19,450 nucleotides of DNA from Deltaproteobacteria bacterium (lineage in GTDB: Bacteria; Desulfobacterota; Desulfobaccia; Desulfobaccales; Desulfobaccaceae), in contig VGSX01000035.1 of NCBI GenBank assembly GCA_016874895.1, positions 1 to 19,450 on the forward strand. Direction: 5' to 3'. The translations under genes and the position numbers were made by a program. The notes beneath the pieces were generated by a model. It saw only the letters and a list, made by a program, of their open reading frames with translations. It did no database searches and was not told the DNA's origin. Every line of letters starts with the position of its first letter. The first letter of the stretch is position 1. Below, piece by piece: positions 14,621-19,450 of the stretch.

Positions 14621-16765
14621 CTAGAACTCCTTATAGGGGTTCGGACCGATTTCATCGACTCTGGCCACGAAATCATCGATCAACTTGGGCAGCTTATCGA
14701 AATCGGAAATGGCTACTTCAAAGAATTGGGCCCGTTCAGATTCCAGGGCCAGCCGGTCCAGGGTTTCCTGGAGTTTTTCCATCCGGTAGTTGGCCAACTC
14801 GCTCCCCTTGGCAAAATGGCACTGATAATCATCGCCGTATTTACAGCCCATGATCATGATGCCGTCAATGCCCCGGGAGAGGGCATCGGCGATCCACACC
14901 AGGTTGAAGGAGCCCAGGCAGCGCACCGGGATGAAGCGGACGGCGGGATGCAAACGCAGTTTATGAAGAGCTGCAGCGTCTATGGCCGGGCCGGCGTCGT
15001 TTTCGCAGACGAAGGCGACGATGCGGATCCCTTCTTCGGGGACATCCATGGCCTTGACCATGGAGCCGATGATATCGACGCTAAAGTCCTTGAAGTTGAC
15101 GATACGTTCCGGACAGGCGCCCATACAGGTGCTGCAGCGCCGGCAGCGGTTAATTTTAAAGAAGGGGGTTCCCTTCGCATCTTCCTCGATGGCGCCGAAG
15201 GGGCATTCTTCCGTGCAGCGTTTGCAGGAGGTGCAGCGCTGCATGAAGGGATCCGGGAAGGTCAGGTCCCAGGCCCGGGGATGCACCGCAATTCCTTTGG
15301 CAGTATGATCCAGGCACTGGTAGGCCTTCAGGGCCGCCCCGGCTGCGTCTTCCATGGCGGCCGCCATATCCATGGGCTGGCGCACCGCACCGGCGGCATA
15401 AACCCCGGTCCGCCGGGTTTCATACTGGAAGCAGATGAAATTGGAGTCGGCAAAACCCTGATAGAGCTCCAGGTCCGGCAACCCCGGTCCCTGGCGATAA
15501 TTCAGATTAATGACCGGATTATCCACGGTGGCGGGGACCAGCCCGGTGGCCAGGACCACCAGATCCGCCTCGAGTTTGATCTTCTCGCCCAGGAGGGTGT
15601 TTTCCGCAATAACGGCCAGGCTGCCGTCATCGGCCACCTGCACGCCGGTGACATCGCCTTTGGTCAGAAGGATGCCCGGATCGTTCTGGGTATGCTTGTA
15701 AAACAGTTCGTACTGCCCCGGGGTGCGCATATTTTTATAAACAATATACGCCAGGGAATCCGGATTCATCTGCCGGACATACTTGGCCTGTTTCAGGGAG
15801 GTGCCGCAGCAGAAAGCCGAGCAGTAGGGCAGGTGGTCCGGGTCCACGGAACCGGCGCACTGGATGAAAACCACCTTTTGGGCCGGTTTGCCGTTGGAGG
15901 GCCTGAGAATTTTGCCCTCTGCGGCGATTTTTTCCAATTCCCAGTTGGTGACCACATCGTCCGACTGGCCGTAACCCAGATGCCCCAGTTTGCTGGCGTC
16001 ATAGGGTTTGGCGCCCGCGGCCAGGATGACCGCCCCGATCTTGTAGACGTCTTCCTTGCCGTTAGTCTTGATGGTGACATCATACAGGCCGGGCTGGCCG
16101 TCGGTCTGGACCACCTCGGAGTTCGTCAGCACCTTGATCTTGGGGTTGGCCAGGACTTCCTTGATTTTGCTGAATACCACCGGGATTTCCAGGTTTTGAT
16201 AGGGATACGTCCGGGGTGTCTGCTGGAAGAGGCCGGCCCCGAGGCCGCCCAGTTCAGCTTCTTTTTCCACCAGGACGACGCTCTGGCCTAAACTGGCGGC
16301 TTCCAGGGCCGCAGTGAGACCGGTGACGCCGCCGCCGATGACCAGGATAGCCCGTTCGATTTCCACCGGCGCGCCCACCGGGATGTCGGCCTTTTTAATC
16401 TTGGCGCAGCCCATGAGGACATAGTCTTCGGCCAATGCCTGGGTTTCCTCGTGTTGGGGTTCCTGGGTCCAGGCCACCAGTTCCCGCAGATTCACCCGTT
16501 CGATGAGGCAGCCGGGAATATCGAATTCCTCGTATTTGACCCGGGGGGAGCAGGCGGCGATGACCAGGCAGTTAACCCCCTCGGCGGCCGCGTCATTTTT
16601 CAAAAATTCCAGACCTTCCGGGCTGCAGAGGATCTCATGGGATTTGATATGGGGAATCTTGCCGCCTTTGCGGGTAACTTTTTCCAATCCTTCCAGCTTG
16701 ACGGCATCGGCGATGCCGCACCCCTGGCAGATATAGACGCCGTATTTTCTTTCTTCCATTTCCAT
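14621..16765 (-). CDS. qmoB: Quinone-interacting membrane-bound oxidoreductase subunit B
   Basis: 714 residues, slightly short for QmoB (about 750) but with every expected part. An HdrA-like N-terminus (YICQGCG at 11-17) leads into an FAD site with VIGGGVTGL at 142-150 and a second dinucleotide-type segment near 400-410. The HdrA-like cysteine block is Cys303, 315, 319 and 320 (QCAG, then YCSAFCCG). Two [4Fe-4S] ferredoxin motifs follow at Cys511/514/517/521 and Cys541/544/547/551. The C-terminus is an MvhD-like domain (about 580-714) with Cys587, 616, 641 and 649, a likely [2Fe-2S] site. It carries electrons between QmoA/QmoC and probably AprBA. GGGAGG precedes ATG 16765; the gene lies 3 bp after qmoA. 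Confidence 0.95.
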   Translation of the reverse strand: MEMEERKYGVYICQGCGIADAVKLEGLEKVTRKGGKIPHIKSHEILCSPEGLEFLKNDAAAEGVNCLVIAACSPRVKYEEFDIPGCLIERVNLRELVAWTQEPQHEETQALAEDYVLMGCAKIKKADIPVGAPVEIERAILVIGGGVTGLTAALEAASLGQSVVLVEKEAELGGLGAGLFQQTPRTYPYQNLEIPVVFSKIKEVLANPKIKVLTNSEVVQTDGQPGLYDVTIKTNGKEDVYKIGAVILAAGAKPYDASKLGHLGYGQSDDVVTNWELEKIAAEGKILRPSNGKPAQKVVFIQCAGSVDPDHLPYCSAFCCGTSLKQAKYVRQMNPDSLAYIVYKNMRTPGQYELFYKHTQNDPGILLTKGDVTGVQVADDGSLAVIAENTLLGEKIKLEADLVVLATGLVPATVDNPVINLNYRQGPGLPDLELYQGFADSNFICFQYETRRTGVYAAGAVRQPMDMAAAMEDAAGAALKAYQCLDHTAKGIAVHPRAWDLTFPDPFMQRCTSCKRCTEECPFGAIEEDAKGTPFFKINRCRRCSTCMGACPERIVNFKDFSVDIIGSMVKAMDVPEEGIRIVAFVCENDAGPAIDAAALHKLRLHPAVRFIPVRCLGSFNLVWIADALSRGIDGIMIMGCKYGDDYQCHFAKGSELANYRMEKLQETLDRLALESERAQFFEVAISDFDKLPKLIDDFVARVDEIGPNPYKEF

Positions 16766-16768
16766 ATG

Positions 16769-18025
16769 TTACCTCCCTACCAAGCTCTGAAGAGCCTTAA
16801 TGGCGGCGCCGGTGCCGTCTTGGACGGATTTGGCCACATCCAGGGGGCTCTTCAAGCTGCCCACGGCATAAACGCCGGCGGGCAGACCGGTGGGGTCGAT
16901 AAACCCATCGTCAGTATATTTCACGGCCATGGGGAGTTTATCGGTCTTTGTCGAAGGCACCATCCCGGCGGCCAGGACCACCAGATCAAAGGTGCGGCGC
17001 ACCTTGTTGCCGGTGGCGGTATCTTCGGCCACCACTTCCACCATGTCCCCGGGGGCTTGGCTGATCTTGGCCACCTTGCCCCGGATCAATTCCACATTTT
17101 CCCGGTCCCGCACTTTCCAGTAAAATTGTTCGTACCGTCCGGGGGTGCGGATATCGATGTAGAAAACCGTGGCCTGGGCTTCCGGGTCCTGATCCAGCAG
17201 GTAAGTGGCCTGCTTCAGGGAGGCCATACAGCAGATATAAGAGCAGTAGGGGAGATGGTTTTCGTCCCGGGAGCCGGCGCACTGCACGAAGGCGACATTC
17301 TTGGGCTCCTGGCCGTCGGAGGGACGCTGAATCTTGCCGTTGGTGGGCCCGTTGGGCGCGGCCAACCGTTCCATCTGCATGTTGCTCACCACGTTGGCCA
17401 CCTGGCCGAAACCCAGGTTGTCGATTCTGGCGGCGTCGTAGAGGTCCCAGCCGCCGGCCAGGATGATGGAGCCCACTTCCACATTGACGGTTTGCGGCGC
17501 CATATTCAATTCAATGGCGTCGTATTCGCAGGCCTTGACGCACTTCTGGCAGGCCTCGCCCAGGCAGACGTTCATATCGATGACATATTGCAGCGGGAAG
17601 GCCATATCAAAGGGCAGGTAGGCGGCTTTCTGGTTATCCAGGCCGTAATTGAAATCGTTCGGCCGGTCGATGGGGCAGACCTCGGCGCACTTGTTGCAAG
17701 CGACGCATTTGTCGTTGACGTAACGGGGCCGGACATTCAGGGTGACATTGAAAGCCCCTTCCTGGCCGGTGATCTGGGTCACGTCGGTCAGGGTATAAAA
17801 GGTGATATCCGGGTTATTTTTGATCCGTTTAAAATTAATTTCCAAACCGCAGGTGGGAGGGCAGAGCTTGGGGAAATATTTGTTGAGCTGCGCCACGCGG
17901 CCACCCAGGTAGGGAGTCTTTTCCACCAAGACTACCTGGGCGCCTGATTCCGCAGCTTCCAAAGCTGCCGTCAGGCCGCTCATACCGCCCCCGATGACAA
18001 GAATTTTCTTATTGCTTGCGTTCAC
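16769..18025 (-). CDS. qmoA: Quinone-interacting membrane-bound oxidoreductase subunit A
   Basis: 418 residues, an HdrA-like flavoprotein. The FAD Rossmann site VIGGGMSGL is at 10-18 with the acidic end of strand 2 near Glu35. Ferredoxin-type cysteines are Cys107/110/113/117 and Cys154/159/162/166. The HdrA-like block QCAGSRDENHLPYCSYICC gives Cys249, 261, 265 and 266, with Cys55 and Cys59 further upstream. Soluble, no membrane helix. Together with QmoB it links the quinone site on QmoC to APS reductase. The start is GTG 18025, 6 bp after a strong AAGGAGG. An overlapping ATG at 18027 is followed at once by TGA and cannot be used. First gene of the qmo operon, with no obvious promoter that I can name. 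Confidence 0.95.
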   Translation of the reverse strand: MNASNKKILVIGGGMSGLTAALEAAESGAQVVLVEKTPYLGGRVAQLNKYFPKLCPPTCGLEINFKRIKNNPDITFYTLTDVTQITGQEGAFNVTLNVRPRYVNDKCVACNKCAEVCPIDRPNDFNYGLDNQKAAYLPFDMAFPLQYVIDMNVCLGEACQKCVKACEYDAIELNMAPQTVNVEVGSIILAGGWDLYDAARIDNLGFGQVANVVSNMQMERLAAPNGPTNGKIQRPSDGQEPKNVAFVQCAGSRDENHLPYCSYICCMASLKQATYLLDQDPEAQATVFYIDIRTPGRYEQFYWKVRDRENVELIRGKVAKISQAPGDMVEVVAEDTATGNKVRRTFDLVVLAAGMVPSTKTDKLPMAVKYTDDGFIDPTGLPAGVYAVGSLKSPLDVAKSVQDGTGAAIKALQSLVGR

Positions 18026-18163
18026 ATCAGACCTCCTTCAGAACTTCCCGGCATCGGATATGGGATAAGGAGTTCCAAAGCTTCTGGAATTGCATTTCAC
18101 GAGTGGGAGGGGTGTGCTAGAGGCTTTGAATCGGGCCAAAATTGATCCACCCCAGGCGGATAT

Positions 18164-18257
18164 TCCCCCGACCCACCCTTTAAGAATGGGGAAATGGCGG
18201 AGACGGGCGGTGTCTGAGGGTAATTCCGCATTCTTAAAGGGGGGTTGGAGGGTCTCA
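18164..18257. repeat. Nested palindromic repeat, copy B
   Basis: An imperfect inverted repeat whose arms share CCCTTTAAGAATG followed by GGAA (18177-18192 and the complement around 18225-18240), with outer arms of the form GACCCNCC. It shares the CCCCCTTTAAGAA core and the nested layout of copy A at 6498-6590, but its centre differs and its stems are more decayed. No coding capacity. Confidence 0.6.
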
Positions 18258-18269
18258 CTAAGCGTCCAC

Positions 18270-18305
18270 AAAAAACTGGCCGTGGCCGGTTCGTGGCCAC
18301 GGCCA
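18270..18305 (-). terminator. Second intrinsic terminator after aprA
   Basis: An 11-bp perfect stem (18277-18287 with 18295-18305, 7-nt loop) followed on the minus strand by a six-T run. It lies 12 bp beyond the first terminator in the direction of transcription. Confidence 0.8.
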
Positions 18306-18313
18306 CAGATGGC

Positions 18314-18341
18314 AAAACCTGGGGCGCCGCAGCGCCCCAGG
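18314..18341 (-). terminator. First intrinsic terminator after aprA
   Basis: A 10-bp perfect stem, CCTGGGGCGC with its complement (18318-18327 and 18332-18341, 4-nt loop), followed on the minus strand by TTTTG, 13 bp past the aprA stop. Confidence 0.78.
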
Positions 18342-18354
18342 GGTTAGGGCCGGC

Positions 18355-19450
18355 TTACTTTACCAGCTGGACGTACGGCAGGGTTTCAAACTTCCACTCG
18401 TTGGTCTTCATATCATACTGAGAAATGGTGAAGACCTTCCACTTGCTGTCGTCGATGGACAGGAAGTCGGAGCGGTAGTAGTAACCGGGGTAACGGGACT
18501 CTTCCCGGAACAGGATGTGACGCAGGTGGGCCTCACCGGCCAGGATGCGGTGATACTGTTCCCAGGCCCGCATCAGTTCGTGCAGGTCGCGAGCGGCCAA
18601 CCGGGTGGCGTCTTCCTTCAGCATGCTAAGACGTTTCAAGCCTTCTTCCAGCATGGGCTTGTTGGTCATGTACATGGTGGCGCAACCGGCCACGTATTCA
18701 TCCATCAGCTTCTGCAGCCGGGTCTGTACCTGTTTGGGCATCAGGTAGTTGGGGTTGATTTCCGGGGCGGTGCTGTAGTTTTTGTATTTCTCAAAGATCT
18801 CGAAGGGCAGGTAGATCTCGGCGATGACATCGTCGATGTTCTGGGCCGCTTCCAGACCGTCGCCCTTTTTGTCCAGGATGTAGGCGATGGCGGCCTTGGC
18901 AGCCATACGGCCCTCGGCATGGGAGCCGGAGGAGAACTTGTGGCCGGAGGCGCCCACGCCGTCACCGGCGGTGAACAGACCTTCCACGGTGGTCATCCGG
19001 TCATAACCCCAGAACCATTCATCCGGGGCGCCCATGTAGTTCTTGGAGGGGCCGGAGACCCACAGACCGGCGCAGCCGGCATGGGAACCCAGCAGGTAGG
19101 GTTCGGAGGGGATGATTTCCGACGGGACCTTGTCGGGCTCCATGTTGAAGGAGGCCCACAGGCAGGCGGCGGAAATGGACATATCCAGGAAGTCTTCCCA
19201 GGCTTCGGCTTCCAGGTGTTTCAGTTCTTTCTTGGAGAGAACCTGAGCCAGTGCCTGCATGGCCTTGTCGGTGTGCATCATGATGGGGCCGCGGCCTTCC
19301 CGCATTTCGATCATGGCCGCATGATTCCGGAGGCAGGTGCCCGGGGAATCGGCGTAGCCGGGATATTCGGCCTTGACCTTTTCCCAGTTTTTGGCCATAT
19401 AGTCTTCGTTGTAGGCGTTGGTGGCCTGGGCTTTGAAGAACAAGAACCAG
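18355..19450 (-). CDS. aprA: Adenylylsulfate reductase alpha subunit (C-terminal part)
   Basis: The C-terminal 364 residues of AprA are present; the frame stays open to the right edge, so the N-terminal ~300 residues lie outside (full AprA is about 660). AprAB reduces APS to sulfite and AMP in the cytoplasm; AprA holds FAD and the active site. Visible family segments are CLRNHAAMIEMREGRGPI, GSHAGCAGLWVSGP (whose His probably matches the active-site base of characterised AprA), the FAD-binding TTVEGLFTAGDGVGASGHK, and the C-terminal SRYPGYYYRSDFLSIDD ending in YVQLVK. aprB would be expected just upstream, outside the window. Two terminators follow the gene. The dissimilatory rather than oxidising direction is inferred from the qmo genes next to it. 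Confidence 0.96.
   Translation of the reverse strand, partial: WFLFFKAQATNAYNEDYMAKNWEKVKAEYPGYADSPGTCLRNHAAMIEMREGRGPIMMHTDKAMQALAQVLSKKELKHLEAEAWEDFLDMSISAACLWASFNMEPDKVPSEIIPSEPYLLGSHAGCAGLWVSGPSKNYMGAPDEWFWGYDRMTTVEGLFTAGDGVGASGHKFSSGSHAEGRMAAKAAIAYILDKKGDGLEAAQNIDDVIAEIYLPFEIFEKYKNYSTAPEINPNYLMPKQVQTRLQKLMDEYVAGCATMYMTNKPMLEEGLKRLSMLKEDATRLAARDLHELMRAWEQYHRILAGEAHLRHILFREESRYPGYYYRSDFLSIDDSKWKVFTISQYDMKTNEWKFETLPYVQLVK

Larger units (their letters stand above)
18026..18354. other. Intergenic region aprA / qmoA
   Basis: This 329-bp gap contains two intrinsic terminators next to aprA, a nested palindromic repeat in the middle, and a 5' leader for qmoA with AAGGAGG. I searched 18030-18150 on the minus strand for a promoter and found no convincing pair of boxes. 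Confidence 0.6.

Noticed and set aside
14726..16291. 521-codon open frame on the plus strand, antisense to qmoB
   Set aside because: The translation is rich in Gly, His, Phe and Gln with no domain, and lies fully opposite qmoB, which has all its motifs. It is a codon-bias shadow.
16451..17947. 498-codon open frame on the plus strand, antisense to qmoB/qmoA
   Set aside because: Spans two real genes on the other strand and shows the same low-complexity shadow composition.
14621..18025. Reading the qmo genes as a heterodisulfide reductase (HdrABC) system
   Set aside because: The QmoC-type fusion of HdrC with a cytochrome b part, the QmoB MvhD-like end and the aprA neighbour identify Qmo; no HdrB-type CCG domains are seen.

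Overview
The window comes from a dissimilatory sulfate-reducing bacterium, most probably a member of the Desulfobacterota (the former sulfate-reducing Deltaproteobacteria). The evidence is the right-hand end, which carries the C-terminal part of adenylylsulfate reductase AprA followed by a complete qmoABC set. This is the classic order for enzymes that pass quinol electrons to APS reduction. The sequence is fairly GC-rich, and most starts have good AGGAGG-type ribosome binding sites. A closer assignment, for example to a Desulfobacca-like lineage, is only a guess.

Left end (1-4770): a leftward operon galT-like, glgA, then a multi-GAF histidine kinase. The genes are very close (3 bp, then an ATGA overlap) and run from a clear promoter at 4720-4747. 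The kinase continues past position 1. Next, also leftward, are rmuC and a small DUF2905 membrane protein (4778-6477). Their promoter (6670-6697) is divergent from the fabH promoter (6763-6791). A nested-palindrome repeat lies in the predicted rmuC leader.

Middle (6821-13085): rightward fabH; a convergent leftward pair encoding a zinc-ribbon/NTF2-like membrane protein and an SH3 lipoprotein; a rightward YacP-type NYN ribonuclease; a leftward class I aminotransferase; a leftward secreted double-SH3 protein; and a leftward YkgJ-type CxxCC protein. These are mostly single-gene units with their own promoters and terminators. Two copies of a short covarying hairpin (7826-7848 and 12234-12256) lie just downstream of fabH and of the YkgJ gene.

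Right end (13467-19450): leftward aprA (partial), then two tandem intrinsic terminators and a second palindromic repeat, then qmoA-qmoB-qmoC with 3 and 11 bp gaps and a terminator after qmoC. Functionally, QmoC takes electrons from menaquinol at the membrane. The flavin/iron-sulfur proteins QmoA and QmoB pass them on toward AprBA, which reduces APS to sulfite and AMP.

I do not see a clearly new multi-gene system. The most unusual points are the sensor kinase translationally coupled to glycogen synthase, the GalT-like enzyme beside GlgA, the covarying 3'-end hairpins, and the repeats placed inside regulatory regions.
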